64,000 nucleotides of DNA from Gnetum montanum (lineage: Eukaryota; Streptophyta; Gnetopsida; Gnetales; Gnetaceae). The stretch spans positions 652,627 through 716,626 of the forward strand of contig MNCI01003613.1 in the NCBI GenBank assembly GCA_015680685.1, given 5' to 3'. A model generated the notes under the pieces. That model made no database searches. It was not told the origin of the DNA and was given only the letters and a program-made list of their open reading frames with translations. Made by a program: the position numbers and the translations under genes. Positions 44,691 to 58,315 of this stretch are shown here, piece by piece. Within the stretch, counting starts at the first letter, position 1; the number at the start of each line of letters is the position of its first letter.

Positions 44691-47254
44691 ATTGACACAT
44701 TTGTCCATTATATGGATCAGTTTTTTTTAAAGGAGGAAGAAGAGGGCATTGGTTCTATAGATCTAGTAGAGCAGCAAATGATACTTTCAAGAAAAACATA
44801 GGATGTTCAAATTTTACAAAGCAATGCATAAAGTCTTGTGTAGAATATTTAAAATCATTCTTTGAGTGCTCGTAAAATTGTAGCCAAGGCCTCGGTAAGA
44901 TTTATTTGCCTGCAAAAGAAAAAAATAAACCCAAAGTTGAAGCTAATAATAAAGGTAAGGAAATAAGGATCAAGCTCAAGGTGGATAAATGTCGTTGATC
45001 AAAGATGAACCGAAAATGTTTCTCAGGCTACTGGTAGTGGTCAGTGATGTTGCAATGGTTTTTGATGCTACACTTCATTCCTTTCGCACAGCAAACACAC
45101 CAGCATGTATGGCTTCTCTGTGAGCACAGACTAGCAGCGACATGGAGGTGATGACTGCGTACCAAAGGCCCTTTTCGTAGCCTCACACCTATGGGCTGAG
45201 AGTCCTGTGAATGGCGACACCATGCCAAAACAATAGCAGCTGCTAGCGACCACTTCCTCCAGCAAGAACTGGAGTCCCCTGCCTAAAATTCGCCAAGACA
45301 GCGACTGGATTTTTGGTGCGCTTGATATAAGGAAGTCATTGGTCCCTTTTGATTTCTCCATCTACAAAAAGATATCACCAACGAAGCACGAGCTTCGGAA
45401 GAAACTCTACTAAAGGAATTCGTTCTCAAAATCCACATCGAGAGATGAAAAGTAAGACAAGGAAAAAGAGGGGCTGAGCAAAGTAGCGCTGTACACAACG
45501 ACGATGAGAAGGCAATAAACAGGTAGGCAGCACGAGTGCATGGATCAGTTGTTACGAGGCCTGGGGTGGCACAGCAATTGGCGAGGAGTTGGCAGCAGCA
45601 GCAATAGCCCAAACCGTAGGCATAGGACGTGGTGTGCAGTGCTTAGGGTTCCGGCAATATTGACGGTGATGTCAACAATGAGCAGAGAGTAGTGGAATCT
45701 CACGCAACGGAGATGGCTGTAAACGTTCTGCAGGAAAAATGATAAAGCTTTATCCAATGGATGAGATCCAAAGGGTTCGAATGTGTCAACCCTCCCATAA
45801 GGTAAACGAGAAAGGTTTCATGTACAAGAAGCAAGGACTCAAACAATTTTTTCCAGAAAGTGGTTGTTTCTCATAATGCACCTACGGTTTTCTATATGTC
45901 ATAAAAATATATATGTATATATGAAGTTATCATTTTTAAAAGTATAAAGGGAGATTATTGAGAAAGACACTTGCCAACTATGGCATATATTTCTCTCATT
46001 ATCATAACTTTCTATGGAAGTTATAACGTCTTAGGGTGGTTATGAATTAATATCCTAAGATATTTGTAAGACACTTAACTTCTCATGATGATTAGGGGGA
46101 TAACTTGGTAGAAGATACTTAAAAAAAAAGAAGAATATTGAAGATTGTAAATCATGGCTTGTTAAAAGACATCAATTCAGCTGCTTTGTTTTAATCCTGT
46201 GAGTTCATTTCTTCCAATTGTTTTTAGTTACTTAGCTAATGGTTTAGATAGTATCGTGCTTGGCATTTACTTTTGGGATTTTTCTAGGTTGTTTTTATAG
46301 CTTTGTTTTTGCATAATATTAGACTTATATTAAGGTTTTCTATATAAGAGTTTATGTTATGTTAGAAAAGCATCTTGAGAAAATTTAATAGTAATATCTT
46401 ATAGAAATTGCCTATTTGAGTTTATGGAATCTAGAAAATCTTTGATACTTTGAGATGACTAAAATAGCTTCTTTATTTTTAAATATTATTGCCTTAGTAT
46501 TGTAATCTTGAAATTGTCAAATTTTTTTGGAAGTTTTATTATTTGCAATTCTTGACCAATATGAACTAGCTAAATAGAAGCTTGTACTTTGTCATTTACC
46601 AAGTGTTTTGGTAGTAAATAAAAGTTTCCTTTATGAAATTGCTTGTTGAGCTCAAAGGGTTTGGACAATTCCTAATATATTGAATTAGAATAGCTTTATT
46701 GTGCAGTGTTTCCTCATGTCAATTTATCTTGCTTAAATGTTTGAGATCCCACACAAATATATTTTCTTTTCTTCTCTTTCTAAAACCCATTGAATCTTGC
46801 TATTTTTAGTTTTATTCTGGACTTTTCTCTCTCTAGGGGAAATTAATTGTAAATTGGTGGAATTGTGCTCAAACATTTTTGTGAAATTTTATTTTGTACA
46901 AGTAATATACTATAGGGACTATATAGACTAAGTGATTTGCCAAAATAGGAATCCTTAATAACTCATAGTATTTGACAAAGCTAGCTGAAGTTCTTTTATG
47001 ATAGCCAATTATGGTTTCATACACAAACCCAAGTATTTCAACATTTACAATAGTAAACACATACTCACAATTAGTTCATTTCATAATGACTAAGTTTATT
47101 TGGATGTATCTATGCCTTGGTGTTGCCAAAGACTAACAAGCACCTAAACCTAGTTTGATGGAACACCTTAGTTTCTCGTGATCCAAGTCACGAGACTGAA
47201 GGCCAAATGTTGAAGGTCCCAAACGATCACCAACAATAACCAAGACTGCAGGTT
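44691..47254. other. Unidentified 2.5 kb sequence interrupting gag of element E
   Basis: The gag linker breaks off after EPFIIHVPP and resumes at 47255 with KPREPFVIWV. Between lie a moderately GC-rich part (45000-45780) with short minus-strand ORFs lacking known motifs, and an AT-rich part (45780-47150) resembling intron or intergenic DNA. A basic stretch with LPAKEKNKPKVEANNKGKE is readable at about 44907-44960. No terminal repeats or transposase were recognised. Confidence 0.5.
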
Positions 47255-48480
47255 ACTAATCCTCCAAAGCCTAGGGAACCATTTGTTATTTGGGTCCATC
47301 CATCTTCAACAAGTAAGCCTATAACAACCCTTAACCAAAGCCCACATAGTGGCCAACAACTTAATGGTTAGTAAGAAACCATCACTACAACAATGGAGAA
47401 AGAAACTTGTCACCAAACCAACAAATAAGCCCAATGAAGGTAACCCACCTAGACCCACACCAAGATCAACTACACCCATGAACAAGGGGTCCAAGGTACA
47501 TGCACCAAAACCTAAGCCACAAACTCTAGGAAGGATGGAGAAGGTTAGAATCACCAAGGCTAAAACATTACATGCCAAGGGAAAGAATTTCCTCTCAACA
47601 ATGGAGAAAGCCAAATAGTCATTAAAGGAAAAGAACACATCACCAAACTTGTACAACTTGGTCATGACCTCTCCTACATATAGAGATGCACTAGCTTGAG
47701 TGTTAACATCTATCCCTATGAGTAGAGACATGCCTACCAATAAATAGTTAATCCACTCTATCATTGAGCAAGCTTCGCTTAGGGAAAAGTGGCATCAACC
47801 CATGGTCAACTTTCATGACAATGAAGTGAAGGTCAACTCTTGAAACAAAGAGGTGATATTATTCCCTCTCTTCATCACTATACTTGTTGGTAGATACAAG
47901 GTCCATCATGTTCATGTAGATGATGGGGTAGCAACTAACATGGTACCATTTTCCATTATTGACACCTAACCAAAAACATTCAAGAAACCACTACCTCAAT
48001 ACTTAAATCATTCAATGAGTCACAAGTAGCAGTGTGAGGTTCCATCTCCTTGGATTTCATGGCTGATGAGCAATTCCCTACATCTACAAACTTCCTAGTG
48101 GTTGAAGAGACACATGGCTTCAACTTGATCTTAAAAAGACCATGGTTAGCAAATCTTTGTGTAGTCTCATCTCCTATACATTGAGAGATTCACTTTTCCT
48201 ATGAGAAAGAGAAATTTATTGTTCATGGAGATGATGTGTCACTACCTTCGGTTAACTATGTCAACATCAACTGAGGATCAAAGGTGGAGTTCCAAAAAGA
48301 AACTCCTCACACTCAGGCTAGGACTACCAACAACAAAGACAATGATGATGCTAACAACATCAATGCTACAACACAAAGTGAGCAATGAAAATGCATACAA
48401 CTTGCCATGATTAACAAGAAAGGATTCCTTGACCTCTGAAAGGTCAAACAATGAATTCATAGTAAACACCTTATCCCTTC
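47255..48480 (+). pseudogene. pro: Gag C-terminus and protease of element E
   Basis: The linker resumes with PPKPREPFVIWV (47263), then NLYNLVMTSPTYRDALA, FITILVGRYKVHHVHVDDG (about 47870-47925, catalytic D-D-G), VATNMVPFSII and a degraded C-terminal half (HASTL, IERFTFPMRK). Numerous stops and frameshifts. Confidence 0.78.
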
Positions 48481-48587
48481 TTTATTTAACAGTCATTTGT
48501 TTACTTTTGTAGCATCATATCATTCTTCACTTTTGATTTTAGCCTTTAACACTCTCTTGAGAGCATCCCATACTTACTAGGCAAGTA

Positions 48588-48690
48588 TGGATTATGACCC
48601 ACCAAGGCCTAAAACTGGAAAAACTATGATCCAATAAGGCCTAAAACTAACAAGGTTATGGCTTGCTAAGGTCTAAAACCAATGCATTTG
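48588..48690 (+). repeat. Stem-loop repeat array of element E, 3-4 decayed units
   Basis: Units such as CCACCAAGGCCTAAAACTGG and GGCTTGCTAAGGTCTAAAACC follow protease, as in elements 1, 2 and G. Two further units lie at 50515-50575. Confidence 0.65.
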
Positions 48691-51600
48691 TGGCCTTCCT
48701 ATTATCTTTGTACATTGGGACATGTTTTCCTTATTGCATTATTCATAGTTTTTCTTTAAAACATATGTCTCTTTTACATTTTTACATTTTTCATCTTACT
48801 GCCAAATTTTAGTCTCATTATTTTAATTCATAGTCCTTATGTAGGAAACTTAAAGCATAAAAAACATAAAATGAAAAAAATTAAGTATTTTAGCCAAAAT
48901 AGTAGTCATGATCACACTATGAGATGTAAAATATATACATACATAAACATCCATAACGATAGTTGCACTATGCAACCTACAACAACAAAAATAATATAGA
49001 TCCCCTAAGGTTATGACAACCAAAATACAACAACAATAATAAAATCAAAGTAGAAAATTGTAACAACTCTAGTAGGAGTGAAAATTAGGCCATGGACAAA
49101 GGGAGCAAAATAAGGAGTGCTAGAATAAGACTAGCAACCATGGCAATGGTGGTGATGCTTATGGCATTGGATAGGAGGGTGCATGGATAGCCATTGTCGT
49201 TGTGGATGTCATCATCATTTGTAAATTGGAAAGCATTGTTGGATTATGTAGAAATGGATGGACATGATATGAATTTGATTGTAACAATGGGGCCACCTAG
49301 CAAAGTGTAGAGATTGCAGGTGTGTCGTGAGCATATGCCTCAAGCTTGGCTTTGTATAAAGATGGCCTTATTATAGATTCCTAGAATAGCCTCCTTGGCT
49401 CCATATACACTAATGTATATGACATCCAATATGAGGCTGCATAATGCGTTGACAGCCATAGCTTCAAAACTTTCAACATCATAATAGCTATGATCAACAC
49501 TACCCATAGGTTGCAACAAAACTTTACCCACCTACTCACATGCACACCCTCATTACCACTACATAGCTGAGCTAGCCCCCTTGCTCATTTTCCACTGCAC
49601 ATTACCTTGTGCTCTCCCCCACTCAACTTTGGGGATACACTAGCTAGTGTGGCCTAGGAGGGATGACTCCAAAAAATAATCTTTTTTCCAAGCCATGATC
49701 TTGCAAGTGTAGCATAGACTTGTTAGTGGCCATGCAGGTGAAGGGCCCAACAACTCCATAAATGGGGACATTCTACCATTGCACAACATCCCTCTGATAC
49801 AACAAATTTTCCCTCTCTTCCCCCATAACAACTTGTCCCATCATTGAACTTGCATGTCACCTACCACATGTCGCTTTACCATTCTGTTGTGCTATAGATG
49901 AAACCCTCTTAGGCCTACTACACACCATGATTGACTATGACATCTGAACCTAACAAGAAGAAACTTTTGTAGAGCTATAGTGTACAATAGTAGCATGGAC
50001 CCATTGGGGGCTGCATAGGCCAAGGACCCACTATTTTTTGATTGCAGGTAAAAGAATTATTAAGATCCAAAAACTAAAAATATATCTTATTTTGCTTCTT
50101 AACCATTGGAACAGAATTAGAAACCTATGAAAGATGAACATAAACATTACAAAGAATGGATCAAGTATCATCCTTAAATTAAAAAAAAAAAAAAACCTCT
50201 GTTGCACTCTCCACCCTTCAACCCATGCTGGGGCCACACTAGCCAGCATGGTCCAAGGGGGAATGACTACAAAAATATTGAAAAGCATTCAACCTTGTTT
50301 CAAAAATAAAAGCTCATCAAACCCCCTCACCCATGCTAAAGCAATGCTGTCCAATGTGACTAGGGATATATAACCATACTAAAACCTAATTAATAACATA
50401 GAATGACATAAAAATATTATTATTATTATTAAATTTAATACTACTTTGACCTTGTTTATGTTACCTTATTTTCCATATCTTGTTCTACCTTGCTCCTAGT
50501 GACATAGGCCCCTACCATGGTCTACCTAGGTCTTAAAATGACAACATGGCATGTTAAGACCTAGAACTAGCAAAATGTAACCTTATTTGAGTATATTCTT
50601 CCAACACTTGGCCTTGATTAGACCTTTTTTGACTTGATTTTACATTAATTTACATCATTTAACATTAGCATAGCCTTATTTGACCATTATTTGAAACCAT
50701 TTTATATGGTTTTGATCATCATTTGGCCTTCATTTGACCCTATCCTACATCATTTAGCCCTTATATTACACCTTATTTTTCCTAATCCACCTATTACAAC
50801 ATTTGTTGACCATGTTTCAACCTCGTTTGACCTTTGAGTTAATGTGTTTTACCATTATTGTTAATGTATTTTTACATTATTTAACAATTTTATTACATAG
50901 GTGCCACTTTATATGCTTTTGTTATCATGCAAGATGAAGCTATTTGGATGAGGAAGCAAACTCGACTAGCCTTAAAACCTAAATAAACCCATATTTTGTT
51001 GTTTTTAGGCCAAATTGACCTTATGTACCCAAAACTTAAGCCTAAAACCATTCTACTATGCAACCATAACATCCTAAAGTAGCCTAATGATCATCAACCT
51101 TGAAGCTAGAAACATCATGGGGGGTCCCTTAGTCTAAATTCTTATCTAAACCATGAAATTGAGGAGAAAACACATAAAACCAAGTTCCTCACCATAACTT
51201 AAACCTGCTCAAGATTACATCAAACCCTTATTATATAACATTGAAGCCATTTCATAGCCTTGATTATGTTTAACACTCACATGTTTGCTTGTAGTGTTAT
51301 TTACCATTGTTGATAGGTTGTAATGAATGATTGATGTCAATGATTTCAATGGAAATGGAAAGAGAGCCTAAATGACCTCTTTTTGCACAATTAATGGACT
51401 AAAAAACTTTGATTCAGATCCCTTATGGGTTCACCAATGATGACCTTGGGTGGTCTAGTTTGCTAATTGTTTCATATGGCTTTATGCATTATCATGTAAC
51501 AACATGTTTTCTTCATCTTGTTTCTTGTTCTCTAGGAGTTGTGCTTGTAGGATGAAGTCTATAGTCATTACAAAGGTACAAGTCATCATGGCAGCAAGTC

Positions 51601-52402
51601 ACCATGTGACCCAACTACACAAGATTTGGTGAGTTTGTCCTACCATATCAAGAGTGCTTGTCTCACCTTATTCCTCTTACCATCTTCTTGAATCCAACCC
51701 CATATCCTAATTATAACCTTCCTTATCTTGAACAATAATGTTGATCAATGTTTGATACTCATGCATTATGGTCATATGACATCCCTTCATAATGCTCCAC
51801 ACACAAGCCTATTGACTATAATTCATCTCATTCAATGGAAAGACCATTAAGTCCACTGAGTGTAACATGTCTCATTCAATGGGAAAACAAAATCAAAATT
51901 GGCCTTGGCAATGAAACCTAATGAAGGTTTCACCCAACAAAAATTTAAAAAATGAAGAGAAAATTGCTAAGAATCCAGAAAGATCAATGAATACCAAAAG
52001 AAAAAATTAGTGGCTCCAAACATGGAATGGGAGGATCCCAATGACCAAAGAAACCTTGGAGCAAGGTGTTGGTTCCTCAAACACATTGCTGAGTAACCAA
52101 CACTTCAACACATAAAGTGCAAAGACCTATTGACTGACCAACATGTCAATGCCACATCGTAGCCATGATGTCAATATTTGAAGTTCATTGTAAACCCTTA
52201 TAATCATTTCATTGTAGTTAAATATAATCCTTAATACCTACCCTCTGTTACCTTATCATGACCTTATCTCATCATCACAAGCATTCTTTGGCATGATTTG
52301 ACACTACTAAATCAAGCATGGAGAGGGAATGCTGATGATGGGCCTATAGTGGTGTTTTTTATTTTTGTCAATGCCTTTTAGGTAAATCCTCAATACACCA
52401 AC
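48691..52402. other. Unrecognised internal region of element E
   Basis: AT-rich with no clear domain. A weak minus-strand similarity to the Tat gag N-terminus (VLLQPMGS, KAKLEA; 49340-49530) and duplicated ACACTAGC..AGTGTGGC-like motifs (49640, 50235) are the only structures seen. The place where pol or an antisense gene would be expected has no readable remnant. The last 60 bases (GTGGTGTTTTTTATTTTTGT...) match the 3' UTR end of C and H. Confidence 0.45.
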
Positions 52403-52411
52403 AAAGAGGGG
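52403..52411 (+). other. Polypurine tract of element E
   Basis: AAAGAGGGG preceded by CAAC, five bases before the LTR start TGAAACAC. Identical tract at 16951-16959 (C) and, on the minus strand, 62900-62892 (H). Confidence 0.7.
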
Positions 52412-52415
52412 TCAA

Positions 52416-54228
52416 TGAAACACAACTAAGAAAAGGCATGTTGTAACCTTGTAGTCTTGTAACACTCCCCACATGAAACCTAAGGCTAAAATTTCATTGT
52501 AAAATGCTTTAGAAGTGGTCATATCCTAAAACCCCCAAGTGAAAAAGGTCATATTATGTTCGTATTTGGGCTTGGAAGGGTTAAAAATTCCTTTTGGATT
52601 GTCAAAATTAGCATTTTCAGGGGTTTTGTGGGGGGCATAACTTTTTTTATGATGGAAACACCTATGCAAGATATAACCTCACCTATGTTTAGTGATGGGG
52701 GATATAACTCCTGCACCTCCTAGCATTGCACCTTCCCCCTAGTATCGCTCTAGTATGGCTCTTACAACTCCAGCATGGCTCCTGCACTTGTAGTGTGGAT
52801 TCCATAGCCCTAACATGAGTGCCATACCACCAGTGTTATTTTTGTAGGCTCATCATTACTCTTGGAAGGCTAGTGTGGGTAAAATTTCCATTTACTATTT
52901 TTAATAAATGGAATGCTCTTGGTACCTTTGGGGTATCAAAACTTACCATATATCATAACCATGTTTGATTTGGACACCTACAATAGCTTCACATAACATT
53001 AGTCTATCAATGATTAGGCAAAAAAATTATAGCAAAATTCATGGCCATAAAACCTATATAACACAAACTTGTGCACCATGAAAGGGTTCCACCATTTTTA
53101 AATATCATAGCTTTGAGAAGCCTTTGTAAACACAAAGCTTTTGGAAAATTTCAGCGTGAAACCCTTACTCATTGTAAACCCTTTTACCCCTTGAGATTTT
53201 GTGTGACTCTTGAAGCTCTAGCATGGCTCCTCCACCCCCAACGAGGGTGCCATACCCCCAATGTGGATGCCATATCCTCAACATGAATGTTATACCCTAG
53301 CATGGATGTCATACCCCCAACATGGGTATCACACCCCTAGTGTGGTTTCTACAGGCTCTGCATTGCTTTTGGAAGGCTAGCATGGGTGAAATTCATGTTT
53401 ACTATTTTTGGTAAACTTAATGGTTTTGGTACCTTGGGGGTATCAAAACTTATCATACAAAGTGATCATGCTAGATTTGGACACCTACAACACCTGCACA
53501 TAACATCAATCTTTCAACAATTAGGCAGAACATTTGCAACAAAATTCATGACCATAAAATCTATATAACCTAAACATGTGCACCATGAAAGGGTTCCAAC
53601 ATTTTTTAATCCCATAGCTTTGAGAACCCTTTGCAAACAAAAAGCTTTTGGAAAATTTTAGCATAAAACCCATAGGCATTGTAACCCCTTTTACCCCCTT
53701 GAGATTGTGTGTGGTCTTATACCAATGCTAAGCACCTTGGGCTATGAGACTCTTAGCGTGGCTCTTCTTGGTAGCCCAAAAGCCCCATACTTCTTACACC
53801 CCTGTACCATCAACATTGCAAATTTGGTAAGGAGTGCAGCAAGGATTGACATCATTAGGAGTTGTGAAGCCTCTAGATCATGGAGCTGATTATGGCATTC
53901 AAGGCCATTGGTTACAATAGAATCCAAACCCCTAGCAAAGTGAACTCCCTACTTAGGCACATATTGTACACATTCTCTAAACTCTCTTTATTTTCTCATA
54001 ATAAAGTTTATAGTTCTATTTGTTGTTCAAGTTAGATTTTTTTTCATATTTTCATTATAGTTCTTTTTATTTTATTACCCCCATTGACACTTTGTAAGTC
54101 CATGGGTGATTGACAAGACCATCTAGGACACCATGGATCCTATTTTTTGGAGGCTGTTGGGATGTGGGGTTAAGGTTGTTTTACTTAAATCTTAAGTTTT
54201 CTAGTAACTGAATTTTTCAAGTGTTACA
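52416..54228 (+). mobile_element. 3' LTR of element E (about 1.8 kb)
   Basis: Begins TGAAACAC, ends CAAGTGTTACA. The R/U5 block (GATTGACAAGACCATCTAGG, 54107) matches C and H. Longer than other LTRs here because it contains a tandem duplication of about 505 bp. Many short TCATACCCCC units lie between. Confidence 0.78.
52855..53860 (+). repeat. About 505-bp tandem duplication in E LTR
   Basis: GGAAGGCTAGTGTGGGTRAAATT, GGTATCAAAACTTA, GATTTGGACACCTACAA and CACCATGAAAGGGTTCCA recur at about 52860/53370, 52937/53442, 52967/53472 and 53079/53582. Only one copy is visible in the truncated 5' LTR. Confidence 0.8.
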
Positions 54229-54329
54229 CTTTCATGTACGAAAAAAATACCATTGTCTAATCCCATACATGTATTCTATCTCATCTAATTAAGATGGATG
54301 ACTAAGATGGGAAGTCAAGCTCCAAGGAT

Positions 54330-57300
54330 TAGCATGAGGAGTAAGATAAGTTTGAGGTGGAGCTCAAACTAAAAAAATTTGTATTAAGCCTCTTCCAATA
54401 GTCAACTCTCCAAGCCACTTTACCCATGTTGGTCTCTTCTGACTCCTCCATGGGGCAAGTTCATGAACCCACTTCTCCTATGTACCCAACCATGTTTTGG
54501 ATGGCACATGTTATAGCAGTCCACTAGGCATAATTTGTGCTCCAAATGGTCTTCCTATGCTTCTCCATTCCTCTTGCCACGTAGCCCTAGTATGCATGGT
54601 CTTCATCAATGATGTTCATCACCTTTCATCATTGTTCAATGTCAATGGATCCTACAGTGGAATCCTAAATGATCGAAGGGTCACATACATCATTCATACC
54701 CTTTATTCCACAAATACCTTTTCCAACCTCCTTCTCACTATTTTCCCCCTACGACCATGATGATCCAACGTCTCCCTTCCATGCCACAATGCATTGCAAG
54801 GACACAGGCCTCTAAAATCATACCAAAACTATTTGTATAGACACCAAAACCTATTTGGATTCTCCAAGGCTTAGCTCAAGCATTCCAAATGATCTAGGAC
54901 CTTACAAAAGAGTTATAGAAGATTAAAGGATCCAAAACCTAGATGGTGAAGATCATGAACTTCTATCAAGATGATCCAATCAGTCATGCTATCCCATAGA
55001 TAACTATTTCATTGGGCATCCCCATACCTTAATTCATCAAGTACAATGGTAAGGGTGATCCTAATGCCCACCTTATAAACTTCCATTCCAAGTATCTATT
55101 GTTGCAAGCTTGGTTGCATACCATAATGTGGATTTTTCCTATGTTCCTTATTAATATTACCTTGGACTAGTACCACACATTACCAAGGGTATCCATATCC
55201 TTGATTAAGGACTAAATATAACAATTTTTTAACCATTTCAAGTATAACTTGAAACTCAACACAATTCTTGACCAAGTAATGAAGGTTAAGAAAGGACCCC
55301 TTGAACTCATGCAAAAATTTATACAACAATGAAACACTCTTCTTAACAAGATTCCTGAATTAATAGCCAAAACTCACCTTCTTGCTATATTCAAGGGGAT
55401 AGTTAATGACTTCATTAAGTCTAAACTCTACTACCTAGACCTACAGTCACTTAGCCAAGCATTTCCTCAAACCAAGGACATAGAGGATGCCATTGTGGCT
55501 AGTCATGACCCCCCTACATGATGTATAAGAATCAACATACATGGAAGGATAAGGAGAGGGGAAGGAAAAATAATTTAGCCATGGCCACTATGACTAAGTA
55601 AAATAAAACAACACAAGGGTCTAAAATAAATCAAACCAAGGCCCTCACAATAAACAATCAACCATCAACATCTGAAGCCTCTACATCAACCAATATGAGG
55701 TCCAATTTCAAACAAAAAGACTAGTCTTAGTACACTAGGTTACCCTTGAAACAATTTGAACTCCTTGATTAGTTGTTAAAGAGTGGAAGAATACAATATA
55801 AAAAAATGACCAAGAATGCCTGTAACAAGAACGATACACTATGTGAAATCACTTAGAACCCCACTCTTACAACCAACGATGATTCAATGATGCCTAAGTA
55901 CTTCAAGCTTGAACATTTTTTCCAGTATCATGAATTGCTAGGGCATGATACCAATTTCTATTTAGTCCTCAATCATCACCTACAAAAGATGATAGAAAAG
56001 GGTGAGTTGATACATGATGCCTCTAATCTAGTTAGACCTCAAAAAAAATCCATGGAAATTTACAAAAATTCATTGAATGTCAATGAAAGCCCATATACTA
56101 TAGTAGCATTCAATTTAAATAACAATCCTAGACTTATATAGGAGCCATTCATGATTCAAGTATCTCCTTGCAATGATAGGGGCCCTTCAAATTTGACTAG
56201 TTCAAGGCCCCATTTTGTTGTAAGGATACAATCACCTATGCCTCCTGAGAAACCATTTATGATCAAGGTACCCCCTCCTACTACAACTAAACCTACCCTT
56301 ACAACTAAACAACATCCTCCTGTAGTGGCTAACGCAATGACTTCTTCTCAACCAAACAAAAAGAACAAGAAGTCTTTGAGTCAATAATGTAAGAAGCTAG
56401 TGACAAAGCCTAAGAACAAGGATAATAATTGGGCCAAGGCATTGAAGGATGTGGACCCACCAAAGTCCACTCCTAGCTCATCTATTCCAATGAGCCTTAA
56501 TGCTCAAGACACTACAACTAGTCAACCATGGGAGGATCATAGGCCATAAAGGAATGGAAAAGAGGCTAAAACATAACCACTGAAACATGAAATTTGCATC
56601 ATAGGATGCATGGAAGAATTTAAGAATAAAAAGAATGAGAATCCAACAACCAATGACAAGAAATTCCTTAATGCTATGGAACATGTCAACCAGTAACTAA
56701 AATAAAAGAGCACCTCCCTTAGCTTGTATGACCTTGTGATGACTTCCATTACATACCATGAAGCATTAGTGAAGATGTTAATATTTGTTCCTATTAGCAA
56801 GGACATCCCCACTAGTTAAGAGTCCATTCATGCAATGAAGGTACCACCTTCATCTAAGGAACAAATGAAGTCAACAATACTAGTGTTTCATGATAGTGAA
56901 GTCAATAATGACCCCCATGATGGTGAGACAAATAAAGCTTTCCTTTTTATAACCATGAAGGTAGGACAATACAAGGTACATAGGGTGCATGTTGATGATG
57001 GAAAGGAACCTAACATAATACCTTATACCATCATTCAACATTTAGGCCTAACAGAGCATATGTAGTACACTTCAACTTCTACTCTTAAATCCTTCAATGG
57101 ATTGTGTGTTGCCATAAAAGCTCTATTTCTTTAGACTTTATGGTAGGGGAAAAATTTCCCATGATGAAAAAATTATTGATGATGGAAGACATCAAGATTC
57201 AATATCATCTTAGGGAGGCTTTATTTTGATCAATTACAAGTTGTTTCCTCATCCATCCACTAAAAAATTCACCTTCCTTATGAGAAAGATGAAATAATCA

Positions 57301-57581
57301 TCCATGGCGATAATGCAGTTCCTTTGCTAGTCAACAACATTGACATAGAATAAGGACCTAAAGTGAAGTTTTAGGAAGGAACTCCTACTATTAACCACGA
57401 AGTCAAGAAGCCTAATAGACTCCAAGAGGATGAAATTAATAATGATGGATCCATGGAAGCACCATGGGATGAGCTCCCCTTTAATGTAGTTAGCAAAGGA
57501 AATGGAGAGTACAAAATCATGCTTAGTAGACCATATACCTTTCCTAATATTTTAAAGATTAAGAAACACTTGCATAATTGA
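54330..57581 (+). pseudogene. gag-pro: Gag-protease of element G
   Basis: Gag: MVKIMNFYQDDPISHAI (54943), FNHFKYNLKLNTILDQVMKV (55228), HLLAIFKGIVNDFIKSKLYY (55377), knuckle-like HFFQYHELLGHDTNFY (55912), in which both Cys are replaced. Linker modules: EPFMIQV, PHFVVRI, KPFMIKVPPP. Protease: VHRVHVDDGKEPNIIPY (about 56976-57030), then a frameshift. The C-terminus DELPFNVVSKGNGEYKI ends at the stop 57579-57581, matching element 1 (ELPFNMISEGDGEYKI). Confidence 0.83.
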
Positions 57582-57879
57582 TGTATACCACTAGTTCACT
57601 CTCCCTTGCATCTATAACCATGTAGCCTTATTTTTCTATAGCCTTCTTAGCCTAGCTGAAACATTATTTACATTCACCAATTTTATTTAGATTGTTTTAC
57701 ATTATTGTAACTTTACTTTACACGTAGTCTAAATTTTATTCTTATTTACCATTTGTCTTTATTTATTCTTTATTTTAGAACATAAAACATATAAATAACA
57801 TAAAAAATTTTAACCTGAAAACTCATAAAAATTTTAAAAAATAAAAAATTAATAAGAATTTTTCTTTTTAAATTGTAGT

Positions 57880-58315
57880 GTCTACCATGGCCTAAAACTG
57901 GCATTGTAGGGCCTACCATGGCCTAAAAATATCAAATCATAGGGTCCATAATGGACTAAAATTGGCAAATCATAGGACCCTTCATGGCCTAAAACTAGTA
58001 AATCATAGGTTCCACCGTAGCCTAAAATTAGCAGATCATAGGGCCCACCATGGCCTAAAATTAGCAAGTCATAGGGCCTACCATGACCTAAAATTAGTAA
58101 ATCATAGGGTCCATCATTGCCTAAAATTGAAAAATTGTAGGGGTCCATGATGGCCTAAAATTGGAAAAATGCATGGCCTACTAAGGCCTAAAACTAGCAA
58201 AATGCATGGCTTGCTAAGGCCTAAAACTAGCAAAACGCATGGCTTGCCATGTCTTAAAACTAGCAAAATGTAGGGCCTACCATTACCTAAAATTGGCAAA
58301 AATTTTATAACTTGT
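57880..58315 (+). repeat. Stem-loop repeat array of element G, about 13 units
   Basis: A regular period of 30-33 bases. Examples: GGCC-TACCAT-GGCC-TAAAA, GGCC-CACCAT-GGCC-TAAAATTAGC and GTCC-ATAAT-GGAC-TAAAATTGGC. The longest array of this unit in the window, placed after protease. Confidence 0.88.

Larger units (their letters stand above)
40604..54228 (+). mobile_element. Element E: Tat-like retrotransposon with truncated 5' LTR
   Basis: Plus-strand order: LTR remnant (40604-41384), primer site, repeat-rich leader, gag interrupted by 2.5 kb of foreign sequence, protease, stem-loop repeats, 3.6 kb of unrecognised sequence, polypurine tract and 3' LTR (52416-54228). No RT, RNase H or integrase is visible. 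Confidence 0.75.

Noticed and set aside
45283-45757. Cys/Leu-rich minus-strand ORFs as a membrane or secreted protein
   Set aside because: Short overlapping frames in a GC-richer stretch, no ordered domain, no homologue in the window.
49340-49531. Minus-strand Tat gag N-terminus inside element E
   Set aside because: Only two short matches (VLLQPMGS, KAKLEA) at the expected distance; too weak to list as a gene.
57882-58148. 88-codon ORF with GGPYDLLILGH repeats
   Set aside because: Translation of the stem-loop repeat array on the wrong strand; stays open because the unit length is near a multiple of three.
57880-58315. CRISPR-like array
   Set aside because: Spacers are as similar as the repeats, the context is a plant retrotransposon, and there are no cas genes.
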